Assembly (NCBI GenBank): GCA_905331475.1 | Contig: CAJNYU010000007.1 | Coordinates: 372,001-436,000, forward strand | DNA length: 64,000 nt | Source: Rotaria socialis | Lineage: Eukaryota; Rotifera; Eurotatoria; Philodinida; Philodinidae | Reading direction: 5' to 3' | Part shown: in pieces, positions 32,366 through 44,090 of the stretch | How the letters are laid out: each line of letters begins with the position of its first letter | Numbering within the stretch: the first letter of the stretch is position 1 | The notes under the pieces: model-generated | What the model saw: only the letters and a program-made list of their open reading frames with translations | Told to the model about the DNA's origin: nothing | Database searches by the model: none | Position numbers and translations under genes: made by a program

Positions 32366-34324
32366 ATGGTTGATAATAATGATGAATATTTAAATGACAA
32401 TATAATGATTAATTATGATTCAAAAAGATTTTCATTAGAGAATTGTTTAAATTCTCATAGAAATCCAACAGATATTGATTTTCATTCAAATAATAAAAGA
32501 CGTAAGTGTTTCGCTGTTTATTTATTTTAAAATAAAATAAAATAAAATAAAATAAAGGTTTAACAAGACAATCATCAAAAGATAATTCAAACGAAGATGG
32601 TTTGTTTTTATTAAAAATATGAAATAAGAAATATGAAATATTTAAATTTTAAATTAAGGACATGGTGGAATAAATCAATTAGGAGGTTTATTTGTAAATG
32701 GTCGTCCATTACCTGATGTTGTTCGACAACAAATCGTTGCTTTAAATCAGCAAGGCATTCGCCCATGTGATATATCAAGACAATTAAAAGTTTCTCATGG
32801 TTGTGTTTCGAAAATTCTTGGAAGGTTTGTTGGATTTTCTATTGAATTGAATTGAATTAAATTAAATTAAATTAAATTAATTATTTATTTATTCAAGATA
32901 TCTTCAAACAGGCTCAATTCGTCCAGGTGTTATTGGTGGATCAAAACCAAAAGTTGCAACACCAAAAGTAATTAATGCGATAACAAATTATAAAAAAGCT
33001 CAGCCAACAATGTTCGCTTGGGAAATAAAAACAAAACTAATTAATGATGGGATTTGTGATGAAAAAACAGCACCTTCAGTTTCATCGATTAACAGGTTTA
33101 TTTTTGTTTGTTTTTAATTTAAAGTCAAATATTTTCTTCTTACTATTATTTTTTTCCTTTTTTCCAAAAAAAACAATAGAATTGTTCGAACAAAAGCTGA
33201 AAAATGTTCAAATAATAAAATCGAAGAAACAAATATTATATGTCGATCAAATTCGAATGAAACAAATGGAAGACTAAATGATTGTCATTCATCAACAAAT
33301 TCAAGTGATGAAATTCATTTAGATAATTATCAACAATTTCAAACGACATGGAATCATCAAGATAATCTTTATGAAAAAGATTCACGTATTGTCTTCTTCA
33401 TTTTTTAAATTGAATTTAAATTCTAATCTTTTCTTTTTTCGTTTCTAGCTGATTCAATATTGATAACAGTTGAAGCAGAAAAAGCATCTATTTTAGAAAA
33501 TTTTTATCAACAAAATCCATTTGCCGATTTTTCACAAATGGACGAAATTCAATTACGAACTCAACTCGATGAACAAATTATTCGAGTAAACATTGAACTT
33601 TATTTCTTTTTTAAAATACAGAAAAAAAAGATTTAAAAAGAAAATCATTTTTTTTTAAAGCATTATTTTGATAGTGTTCGAAATCATCAATGGCCAAATC
33701 AATCGTCATATTATTGTTCAAATTCTCATGAAATTTATTCAGTTGAATCAAATCCAAATATAATTTGTTCCAATTCAACAAATAGTTTACCCATTTTAGT
33801 TGATTCAAGGATTTCTATATCGCCTCAATCGATTATTTCTTTAGAACAAATGTCAATCATTCATAATCAACGAGGTTTGTGCCGTTGAATTCTGTTTCGT
33901 TTAATTAATTTTTTCTTTAGATGAAAGATTACCAAAAGATGAATCATCGATAATAATAAAAGAAAATAATAATTTATCCAACAAATCTATGATATTAACA
34001 AATTATCCTCGATTATATTCATCATCAAGTGAAACATCACTGGATAATTGTCGACAAGAATCAATTGATTATCATCGTTCATCACCGTGTCAACAACAAA
34101 ATCTTTCAACAACAAATCCTCTCTACACTGATTTAACGCCTGTTATTAATTCGACTCCATTACCATCATTTGAAACATTGAATAGTAATTTCAAATCAAA
34201 AACTTTTATTTTTCTATTCAATTTTTTGTTTTTATTTTTACATTTAGGATCTGAATGTTATTTTTATAATCAACAATCATCAGATGAAATTTGGAGATCG
34301 AAAACAGAAAATAAATCCAATTGA
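32366..34324 (+). CDS. Pax transcription factor (Pax2/5/8-like paired domain, divergent homeodomain)
   Basis: A nuclear developmental regulator. Exons 32366-32501, 32558-32599, 32659-32824, 32898-33095, 33180-33385, 33449-33585, 33661-33874, 33921-34184 and 34248-34324 give 479 residues in phase. The paired domain, about 60-186, begins [20 protein letters not shown] and includes [35 protein letters not shown] and [13 protein letters not shown], closest by eye to Pax2/5/8. Residues about 250-309 fit a homeodomain by spacing (Leu16, Phe25, Leu40, Phe49), but position 48 is Tyr instead of Trp and 51 is Ser instead of Asn. An intron falls between positions 46 and 47, the usual paired-class position. 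The rest is Ser/Asn/Gln-rich. No octapeptide was recognised. Confidence 0.93.
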
Positions 34325-35145
34325 ATTATTTATTTGTTTGTTTATGAAGAAAAATTATAATAAAAAGAAAAACTTTTTTTTTCAAATAATTAATTCGAAA
34401 GATTTTCTCAGTACTTTTCTTTTCTTTTTTTTTCATTCTGTATTAAATAAATTAAATAAAAATAATATATTATTGATCCATTTATTTTATTAGAAATCAT
34501 TTTAAAAATGAATCCAACATGAATTTATACGTAGATCAATCAGAATCATCAATATAAATAATTTTATCTTGAATTCTCAAATAAATAAATGACAAAGTAT
34601 TTTGAAAATAAAAATTTTAACAATAATACAATCGAAAGATGTAATTAGCAATGTGAACAATACAATAAGTAAGATCAATCAAAATTCATATTCTTGATCT
34701 ATGCGTTGCTTTTATTTTTTGATTCACAATTTTGTGAACTAATTCCTTATATACATAGTATCTAATGATAGACTGTTTAAAATATTGATCGAATTTAGTG
34801 ACTTAACGCTTTCGTTAGGATATTGTCGTTTACTCAAGAAAGAAAAAGAGTAAATCTTTGAAGGATATCTAATAAAGATCTCAAACAAAAATATCAAGGA
34901 GTTTTCTCAGGGTTTTATGATCAGAAATGATGTTAATTATATATTGAGGTTAATAATTCAATGTTTTACATTTTGTACATATTCAATTTATTACATGCAT
35001 GGTCCACATATCTAGGGATGCAATTGATACACTCCGACACGCTAATCTAAAGTTTCTTGTAAATTATAAATATTTTTCTATATTAGTTTTTACGAGAACG
35101 TACAATTTTTTTCAATTAGTGTCAGAATCAATTTCATTGAATCCA

Positions 35146-35155
35146 NNNNNNNNNN

Positions 35156-35216
<61 letters not shown>
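35146..35216. other. assembly gap and poly-C run
   Basis: Ten N are followed by about 60 C. The true length and content are unknown. No inverted ends like those around the first gap were found. Confidence 0.9.
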
Positions 35217-36150
35217 ACCGGGAAGATATTCCCCGCTCAAATTTTTTTGCGTGATAGCTTTCTCCCTGGAAATTTTCTTTGCGACTTTGTAGATGATTTT
35301 AATTTATTTACAGACTGAACAAAGCCTACCAAAGGCAATCATCTAGTTTCTCCTTTATACCAATTAATTTTTTCCTTAGGTTCAAACTCTTTTTACATTG
35401 ATCTATTTTCATTTAGATGATATTATTCAAAACTTTTTCATGCATCCAGGAAGAGAAAAAGCTCGCAATATCAATATATACATTCAAAACAATTATGATG
35501 ATAGCGATGATGAGTGATAGGCAAACCATGAAATAATTTTTCCAAGAACGTTAACTTTGAAATTAGAAGCTATGAATTTTTTTTAATCTTTTTTTCACAT
35601 ATTTATTTACAAGAAAGCAGCAAAAGAAATTTCTCTTAATTGAATATGAAAGCCTAATCTCTCTAGTTTTGGGAGACTTTCTCTTGCAAATCTTCCCCCG
35701 CTAATCAAATACAAACGAAAACTATGATTGAATCAAGCAATTGTTTACTCATTTTCTACAAAATACTATCAATGCCGATAGTGTCTTTGATTTTTAAATT
35801 ATCTGCTAGCGAAAAAATTGAAGATGGGCAAAATAAATGAAACTATGATAAAAACTTTAGGCGCATTGGATAATGTTAGTCATCAACAATGGGAGTAGAC
35901 AAACAACGAGAGTATAATCGTAATATTTTAGGACCTTTCACATATTATAGATAGTGTAACATTAACGATGAATAAATGACTGATTGATTTTGTTAAGCTT
36001 GACATCAGCGCTAACTTGCTATCAAATGACTATAACAGTATAAATACGCATAGCTAATAATTTTAAAAACAGATAGAATATTAGACTAGATTTTATTGAT
36101 AGACAAAATTTCCTACTTTAGAACAAACTTCAATTTAATACTTATTGTAA

Positions 36151-36192
36151 GGGTGTAAGTAAAGGGAAGACTAACACCCATATCGACACACA
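36151..36192. repeat. telomere-like G-rich/C-rich tract 2
   Basis: GGGTGTAAGTAAAGGG is followed within 20 bases by ACACCCA and CGACACACA, the same G-arm/C-arm arrangement as at 13488 and 44659 but shorter. Confidence 0.3.
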
Positions 36193-36624
36193 AAAAAGAA
36201 AAAAAAGATTTTCCATTTTATGCGAAAAATACATATTTTTCAACCGAAATTATCAGCGATTTTGCTGAAAAAAGATATATCCAATAAAAAAAACCGCATT
36301 TTTTCTGAAAGAGCCGTCTTCAAACTATCTTGTTCTGCATTTCTTTGACTTTCACGAAAATCGACTTTTTTTAAGGGACTTCATAACAGTCGCATAGACA
36401 TGTTGCTTATTAGTTTGTTCTTAACACAATGGGTGAATTCGCGGAGTTTCTACCTCTTTTCTGGAAGAAGCTTTCTTTCAGAATATTAGCACAGAATACT
36501 CTTTTCCAAAAAAGTGGTAGAAATCGCATGAATGCACCCATATTGTTTTATGTCATAAATGCAGTTTGGCATTGTTGTTTTTTTTCTCGTTGATACAATG
36601 ATGACTTTAATACATGTGTTAAAT

Positions 36625-36878
36625 TAATAAACGTGCAAGTTCTTTTTTTTTATTAACTTTTCCCATGGCATTTCGTGGAATATAATCAAGAATAATTATT
36701 GAATCAAGTAACGAATTATTTGGTAAATATGCTTTTTGGCTATTGTCGTACTGTATCAATTCTTAAATCATTTATAGTATTTATTGATTTTGGTACAATA
36801 ACAGCAACAATTTTTTGACCAAGTGTTGGATCATCAACATCAATAACTGAACATTCGGACATATTTTTATGTTCTAAT
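36625..36878 (-). pseudogene. acyl-CoA synthetase C-terminal relic (ACSF3-like)
   Basis: On the minus strand the translation gives MSECSVIDVDDPTLGQKIVA and, after a stop and frame slips, IIILDYIPRNAMGKVNKKEL. These match the C-terminal lobe of AMP-forming acyl-CoA synthetases, where PRN-MGK-NKK carries the catalytic lysine; the wording is closest to the ACSF3 (malonyl-CoA synthetase) type. A TAG follows DLRIDTVRQ, and the frame changes before the IPRN part. The upstream part stops where the hAT-like element begins at 36879, and no intact remainder was recognised beyond it. It is a dead fragment. Confidence 0.7.
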
Positions 36879-38643
36879 CAGAGCTCGGACGAAAGTATTT
36901 GCACTCGTACTTTTTATACTTTTTCGAGTATAAGTACAAGTAACAAATACTTGGTTCAAAATTCAAGTACAAGTATAAGTACTCATCTGATGGGTTTGGT
37001 ACTCGTATTTGTACTTAAAAATATATACTTAGTACTTGCCTTAGTACCTGTTACTTGAGCAAGTACCAAGTACTAATACTTGCACTTTCACCATAAGTAC
37101 TACACTTGGTACTTGTACTTAATATATTTACTTTAAAAAGTTTTTTGTTACGTAATTTTGTTTTCGAGCTCAATACTTATATGGAACTGCATTTCGAAGG
37201 AAAAGCTGAAATTCATATGGTCAGTATACGAAGTTATCTTTTTTTATCCATTGATTAATTGTTTATTTAACATTTTGGCTTTCAATAAACAAGGTTACTG
37301 TGATAAGCTTTAACTATACATGATTATTCTTTTTGTGAAATTTATTTACGTATAATCGTGATATTTTGGACGTAATTTATGAACAAGAAAATAAATCGAG
37401 CTAGAATAAAATGATATGTTTATATAGAAAAAAAATTTATTGGACCATAAACTTTTGTAAAAAGATTATTTACGTGCGCAGTATAGTCAATCTTTTGAAA
37501 TTTCAGCATAGTCAAAATAGATCTGATAAGTTGTTTCTATAAGTTCAATATTCTCAGGATGAATTAAATCATGTAAATCCTACTTTCAAAGAAATAATCA
37601 TTATACACATACGTATTCAAAAACATTTTTCACTGAAGATTCTTTGCCAAAATTTAAGAATCAATATTAAAAAATAATCATGTCGTTAGCATTTTAAAAA
37701 TTCACTGTAGCATCATGTACTAGTGTTTGTGAATTTTGGATGCGATAATCGACCTAAATTGTACTTGATGTTTTTGGGTGAGTTTTCTAATACACTACAA
37801 CAATTTTTATTTGCATTGTAATTTATCAGTATAATGCACGAGCTTGAAGAAACCATAACAATTGAAACAAACAGTGTTTGACGAATCTCGCTATAAAAGA
37901 AAAGGAAGTTAGGATTTTAATACCACTGTTTTTCTTAAATTTGGAACTGATGATGCTACAACATTTTCTGTAAGGTTATTGGAGGTGACAGCACGGGAAA
38001 TAAGAAGCATTATCTTTGTATTTTTATACATTTCTATATATATATATACTATGTGTTGCCGATGTATTCTCAAATATTTTCACATATTTTTACCTGTCTA
38101 TATATTTTATTCTCTTTGAGAAATACGTGAAGATTATGTTTACAAATACAAATACCTAGAAAGACTTGAAAATACATTTGAAAGACAGAGAAGCATAAAT
38201 ATGCTTATATCCATTACTTTCTTAGATAGATAACATGATGCATGACTTACGATGCATATGAGGATGTGTATAGGTTAAAGTAATTTTTGTTATAAAACTA
38301 AAGTATAGAAACGCGCATAGGTGCTCCACGACAAAAGACATAACAACACAGCTGTCAAAGGATAAGTACAAACCCAAGTAGAAGTACAAACCCAAGTAGA
38401 AGTACAAACCCAAGTAGAAGTACAAATGCAAGTACAAGTACAAGTATTCTAATGAACTTATTAGAGACAAGTACAAGTACAAATACTTTTTTTTCAGGTA
38501 CAAGTGCAAAAGCAAGTATACTTGTACATAGGCAAGTACATATAGCAGTACTTGCTTTGAAGTATAAGTAAAAGTACAAACTTTCTTTTTCGAGTAAAAG
38601 TAAAATACTTTTACTTGCTATACTTGTACTTGTCCGAGCTCTG
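36879..38643. mobile_element. hAT-like element with AAGTAC-rich arms
   Basis: The ends are inverted and match exactly for 12 bases: CAGAGCTCGGAC at 36879 and GTCCGAGCTCTG ending at 38643. Both arms are built of degenerate AAGTAC/GTACTT units; the right arm holds a direct repeat (AAGTACAAACCCAAGTAG, about three copies at 38366-38420). No transposase is visible in 1.77 kb. The CAGAG ends suggest hAT, but no convincing 8-bp duplication was found. The left end abuts the acyl-CoA synthetase relic. Confidence 0.7.
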
Positions 38644-38902
38644 CAATCTACTTTGAAGTTATAATTCTTTTTACTCTAAGACTAATTCAAAGATGAGTGA
38701 TATTTTTGTATCACTCTTATATATGCTACGCCTAATGAGATTTCTAAATGGCATGATTAATAGTCGCAAGATGAAAATCATCGTTATTTTCGGACAACCA
38801 TGATTAAGTATCATTTGAAAACAGGCCGATTATTAAGAGGAAATAGACTGACAATAAGCTGTGAGTTTGGTTCAGGTATTGATTAACTACATGTTCCTTC
38901 CA

Positions 38903-39477
38903 TAGTGAAACATCTTGTAAGCAAGATCTGAAAATCTTGGAATCGGTAAGTAAGATCTTATCAAGATCGTAAAAAGATAATTTGTATGTACATATATTAG
39001 TTGTATCAAATAAATCTGTGCTTAGGATCTCGACAAGATCATGGAAAATATATCGTTTACTACTATCTTCTCACAAGATCTTGAGTCAAACAGAAAACGA
39101 TATCATTATAGTGTATTTACATAGGCTATCTAGTCATTCACAGTTTTTTTATACATACAGAGCTGAATATAAGCAACATGATTAAGCATAACATAATTTT
39201 TCAAAATAATTTTTTTCTAAGCTATCTCTCGATTATTGATTATTCGAGAGAGGACTTCCCTAAATTGGTTTAACGGATATCGGACCAACATAAAGCCAGT
39301 CAGATCTCAACATCTGACCTGCTTGAGTTATTCGGGACAGGAATAATTAAAATTAAAATAATTTGAAAAAGTATGACAACATGCTTTCAGAATGCGTCAT
39401 CCAAGATCTTCTGGATTCTTAAGTATGATCTATTCACTTACCTGTACCCAAGATCTTACTTACAAGATGTTTGACTA
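38903..39477. mobile_element. TA-flanked MITE, copy 2
   Basis: The second copy of the 1128-1611 element, bounded by TA. The ends read GTGAAACATCTTGTAAGC and, from the right, GTCAAACATCTTGTAAG. The interior matches copy 1 over several blocks (for example GACTTCCCTAAATTGG and GAATGCGTCATCCAAGATCT) but has an extra segment near 38960-39000. No coding capacity. Confidence 0.8.
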
Positions 39478-41862
39478 GGGTTGCGTTTTCGTCAGGACGG
39501 AATATGTACATATACTTATGAGAACGCTTTTATTTAGTACGAGCAATCGGACACATGACCGAATATATTGTCTCAAACAATAAATGTTTGTGTATTCTGT
39601 TAAATATACAATGTCATGCACATTTTTTTCTCTTCTTTTCTGGTTAATGATTTTTTTCATTTCTCGTTACGCTAATTCTTACCTTTCAATTGATTTTTCT
39701 TTTCGTGATCTTTTTTTCGCTTCTTTCTTTCTTCCTATGAGATGCACTATTTGTTAATTTTTTTTGTTCCTTGAAGACGTTGAATCTCAAGAATCTTTCC
39801 CATCTGTTTAATTGCATATATTGATATATCAGCGCATTTGTACTTGACGTAAAAGTGCTTTTACTCCGTGTAAGTATATCTTGCTTGTGAAAATATGACA
39901 AACACTATCACTTTGACTTATCAGACTATTTCATTCGATCACAACGTTCTGCTTGATTTCATTTTTCTCTCTCCCATTCGATACGCCGACGAAGAGGTCA
40001 GGTATAACATGAGGAAGATTTGTTTATTATTTTATTTTAAAATAGAGGACACTTCATGAACGTATAGAAAAGGTAATGTACACTAAATTTCCTCATGATC
40101 ATTCTTTATCCTTATGTTTTACGTATACCCAAGTAAGCAAAAAATGAAGGGAGACTGCCGACATGACTAGTCAGAAATGTCCACAGGATCCGTCTAGTCT
40201 AGTCAGTTTAATGAGGAGTGTCTTAGAAACACGTCTGTACTAGTCTGAAATGTCTTTGAGTCCAGCCATGTCTAGTCCGTGTTGTCTGTTGACCGAGTCC
40301 AGACTAGTAAGAAGATTGAACATTCAGCCCGACAGTGTTCGAGATATGACGGACATCCTGACGGCAGACTAAGACACTGCGATAGACTGCCGTAAGTATA
40401 TATAGTCTAAACTTATATATCGACTCCCACTCATACATAGAAAATAAGAAACAAACCAACGTAAACAGTATTGACTAGTCTGAAGCATCTTTTGGGCATC
40501 TCATGACTAGTCCGTTTTTAAGAAGTGTTTATTTTACTCAATGCTTATCGAATTTTTTCTAGCTAGAAGGACAAATAGAGAGTCTGCTGTAATCAATAGT
40601 GCATTCGAAAAGATTTAATATAGTGCGTGCATCCCTGTCTTGATATATTCTATTTTATTTTACATTAGTTAATGCTAAAAGTTTAAGAGTGTATCAAAAC
40701 ATAAAATAGTAGAGGTTAGTACTAACAACAAAATTCATCTCGTATCTAGGAGTGTTAATTTATATTTTTTTTTCAAAATGTGAGATGTAGTAAATTTGGA
40801 AAAAATGAGAAGCATCTAAATCTTTTTCATATAATACTATTATGTTAGTTAATTTTAAATATCAATTGTAATAATTTAAAATAAATCAAAGATAATTTAA
40901 TTATTAGATGAATATACGGTGATATAAATTTAAAACTAAACTAAAAAATAATATGAAAAAAGTTAGCTTCCATTCCATACAAATATTTTTTAATTTTATA
41001 TTCAAATTAATGTTTTTAAAAGGCAACTAATTCATCGCACTTGCTTATAAATCAAAATATATTTGTCGAAAAAATTATAAAACCTTCTTAATTTATTTCT
41101 GTTTAATGTTATCTAAAGTAATCGCGTTTCGATAAAAAATAATTTTATTGATACAGAAAATTAAAAATTTCGAGTAAAAATTGTATTAAATAGCATCTTA
41201 GAATGAGCATGAGTGTGTAGAATATGACTTCTCGATCATATGGCTCAATGGTTCTGGCGATGGGTAAGTGTCACATTGTATACATGTTCGAATCTAATCT
41301 TCATCCTTACATATTTCCATTCAGATTAGTCCGTACTCGTCCCAGACGCCCTTAATTTTTTTATCCATAAACCATCTTCGGACAGTACATGAGAGTAAAA
41401 AAACTGTAATATTTTCATATCGTAGCGATAGTCTGGCTTAGCTTGTCCAAAAAACGGTTTTTATTTTTTTAGCATTTTATTGTGAATTCCTCTTGCATTA
41501 AGCTTTATACTTAGTTGAGTTAAGCTGAATATAAGTGAAAAATATGACTTGTCACTAATCTACTAGTAACTGGGCACCGCGTAAAAACGTAGGATAGATA
41601 AAAGATCGAATTCATTCTTATAATTGATTGCTCTGTTTGGTCAGATGCTCGAAAGCATAAACAAAAACTATTTTACGGCTTTGCTATTCGATAGTATCGT
41701 GAGAGATCTGTTTAGTATGGTAGTTGCAGATTTTTATCATTTTTACCTGCTATCAAATTATTCAGCAATACTGTGACTTTCAACGTTTGAGAATATTATT
41801 TAATACTATTAATCAAGGCTGTAAATTTTGCGTTTATTTATAGTGTAATATCTTCATTCAAG
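39478..41862. other. intergenic with ACTAGTC-rich cluster
   Basis: No gene recognised. At about 40160-40520 the motif ACTAGTC or a close variant recurs seven times, often followed by TGAAATGTC-like text. The rest is AT-rich. Confidence 0.45.
41234..41300 (+). repeat. tRNA-like promoter boxes, possible SINE head
   Basis: TGGCTCAATGG at 41241-41251 fits the RNA polymerase III A box and GTTCGAATC at 41286-41294 the B box, 34 bases apart as in a tRNA. A convincing cloverleaf could not be folded by eye, so a tRNA-derived SINE or a chance match is more likely than a working tRNA. Confidence 0.3.
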
Positions 41863-44090
41863 ATGGTGTCCATAGTCAAACCGCTGCTCATGCTGAATAT
41901 GATACTCATCGCTATCGCTTATATAAATATAATGAATTGGATCAGTATGAAGACTTCTGAAAACGATCATGAGAAATATCTAACTGTATCCTATTACAGT
42001 ACAACTTCTATGCACCCAGAAAACAGCTTTAAATGCTACCAACAGAACAGCTCAAGCATTCTGAAGGACTTCTATCAGCTAGATTGTAGTAATCCATTTC
42101 TCAAACAAATCTCTCTAGCAAAGTTGAATGCGAAAGACGATGTCTGTGAATTATTTAATAACTCAATCGATGGCACTGAATATAGAACACTTTATCATAG
42201 AATCAAAATGGATTTCCAAAACTTTACTGAAAAAATCACACATTATGATATTCTTAAGATGGGAGATGCGTGTCCAGGATGTCATCATATTCAATTAATC
42301 GATGGTCAATTGTTTATTGTACAACGGAGTACTGCATTCAATTATCAAACAAGGTCCCGAAGCATAAAAACAATGTTGAAACACGTTACTGACACATTTA
42401 AAACTATTGGAAACTTTGAAATGTTCATACATTTACGTAAGTAGTACATAATATTAAATTATCCCTAAAAACTACACGGAGAATTTACCTATTTTGAATA
42501 CAAAATCAGTTATGTCTACTACTATCAGTAGTTAATGATTTCGGTAGTAAGAAAATCATACTTCATCTGTCATGTTTTGATGGCACTGTTGTTTGAGATA
42601 CTAAAATGAGTGGATAGTACCACTAGCTATTTAGTTCTTTGCTGATGCACAGCATGCTAGGAGTTATCATTAAGCAAATAAGCATATGAACTTTCCAAAA
42701 CTCTTAACGATTACTATTATATAGGACTATTTTCTGCTCTACCTTAGTTAGTTGATTCAACCGGTATATTTTGTTTCCCTATGAATTAGTGAGTCAATTA
42801 ATACTTTTCTATGTTTGAGAGCAATAGATAGATTCCTGGAGAAAAATGTTTCCTCGATGCGAGCGAATAATCATTCTCAGCATTTTAAGCAAGACTATTA
42901 AGAAACTCGATGAGCATAGGGACTTCAGAAGGAATACATTGGCATTCATCCGTGAAATTATCGTCTCTTATGATCAATTTCATAAAGAACGGCAAGTGAC
43001 ACATCAATCTTGAGAATGATGAGAATTACAGTGTGACATATTCTGTTACGCAAGTGTCATTGCAAAACTAATACTTAGTGTCTAATTTTGAAAGATAGAT
43101 GAGTATGAGTCGACAAGTAGCACACAGGACTAACAAAAATACGAAAAATACATGCATAGAAAAAGGTATCAGGAAAATAAACCTGAAAATAATGCACACA
43201 TCTGATCAATATGAGTTTTAAATGATAGAGTTCAGATAACTTATTTTCAAGGGTTTACACTTCAGTCCAACTTTATAATATGAATTTTTTCAGAGGATGC
43301 AGTATTTTTGAAATCACCGGAGCTCGACAGAATGAAACACAAAGTACCTGTGTTTGGCTTGACAAAGACTTACTCGAAAATAAAAAGGAGTCTGCATCCA
43401 GATGGAATAGTCCTGATTCCTTGCTTTACACTATGGTTCTTTACAGCACCATATATCGGTAGATGGCGAAACATTGTTGAAAATTTACCTAAGGAGGCTG
43501 ACAAAATTAAATGGGAATATCGAATTGGTAAAGTAGTGTGGCGAGGTGCCCGAAACGGAGAGCGAGCTTGGCTTACAGGAATCGGTGAACAAAGAAATAA
43601 GTCATTATTAGACATTGAATTCATGGATTGGAAGCCTGGTAATCACAGTCAAATTTATACAGATAACTTCAAAACTATATATCAATATTGTGAATATAAG
43701 TATTTACTACATCAAGAAGGTTCAACGTACTCAAATAGACTCAAATATTTACTACTTTGTGGATCTCCTGTCATTTATGCAAATTTTCAGGGTTGGCAAG
43801 AGTACTGGTATCATTTATTAAAGCATGATTATAATGTTCTGGAATTCAAGGCAAAAGGCAATGAAACTCTGTTTACAAATATTACGGAAGAGATTAGTAA
43901 AGACGATAATAAAGCAAAACGTATAGGTATAAATGGTAGAGCTCTGGTACAAAAGTATTTGAATGAACAAGCGATTTTGTGTTATTTTCGTAACGTCCTG
44001 ATCGAATATAGCAAACTATTTGCATATAAACCTGTTAGACACCCCGATGCAATAGATATTGATGATTTTCTTGTCGGATATTCAAGTTGA
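41863..44090 (+). CDS. GT90/CAP10-family glycosyltransferase
   Basis: A Golgi or ER enzyme of the O-glucosyl/xylosyltransferase (POGLUT/CAP10) family; donor and acceptor cannot be told. Two exons, 41863-42436 and 43294-44090, give 456 residues in phase. An N-terminal hydrophobic anchor (residues about 7-28) suggests a type II membrane protein. The C-terminal exon has VVWRGARNGERAW and, later, YKYLLHQEGSTYSNRLKYLL followed by CGSPVIY, the typical CAP10 nucleotide-sugar region. The single intron (857 bp) is far longer than the roughly 50-bp introns in most neighbours. CxxC (CPGC) occurs in the first exon. A stop follows soon after VGYSS. Foreign origin is possible but unproven. Confidence 0.85.

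Larger units (their letters stand above)
34325..36624. other. intergenic with second assembly gap
   Basis: AT-rich, no gene recognised. Ten N at 35146-35155 are followed by a C homopolymer to about 35216, so the proline-rich frame across it is an artefact. A telomere-like tract lies at 36151-36192. Confidence 0.5.

Noticed and set aside
34999..35292. Frame with a long proline run
   Set aside because: Artefact of the poly-C run and the ten-N gap.
38366..38420. Short regularly spaced direct repeats resembling an array
   Set aside because: Tandem transposon repeats without unique spacers; not a CRISPR, and the genome is eukaryotic.
38222..38579. Tyr/Leu-rich minus-strand frames
   Set aside because: Translations of the AAGTAC-type repeat in the hAT-like element.
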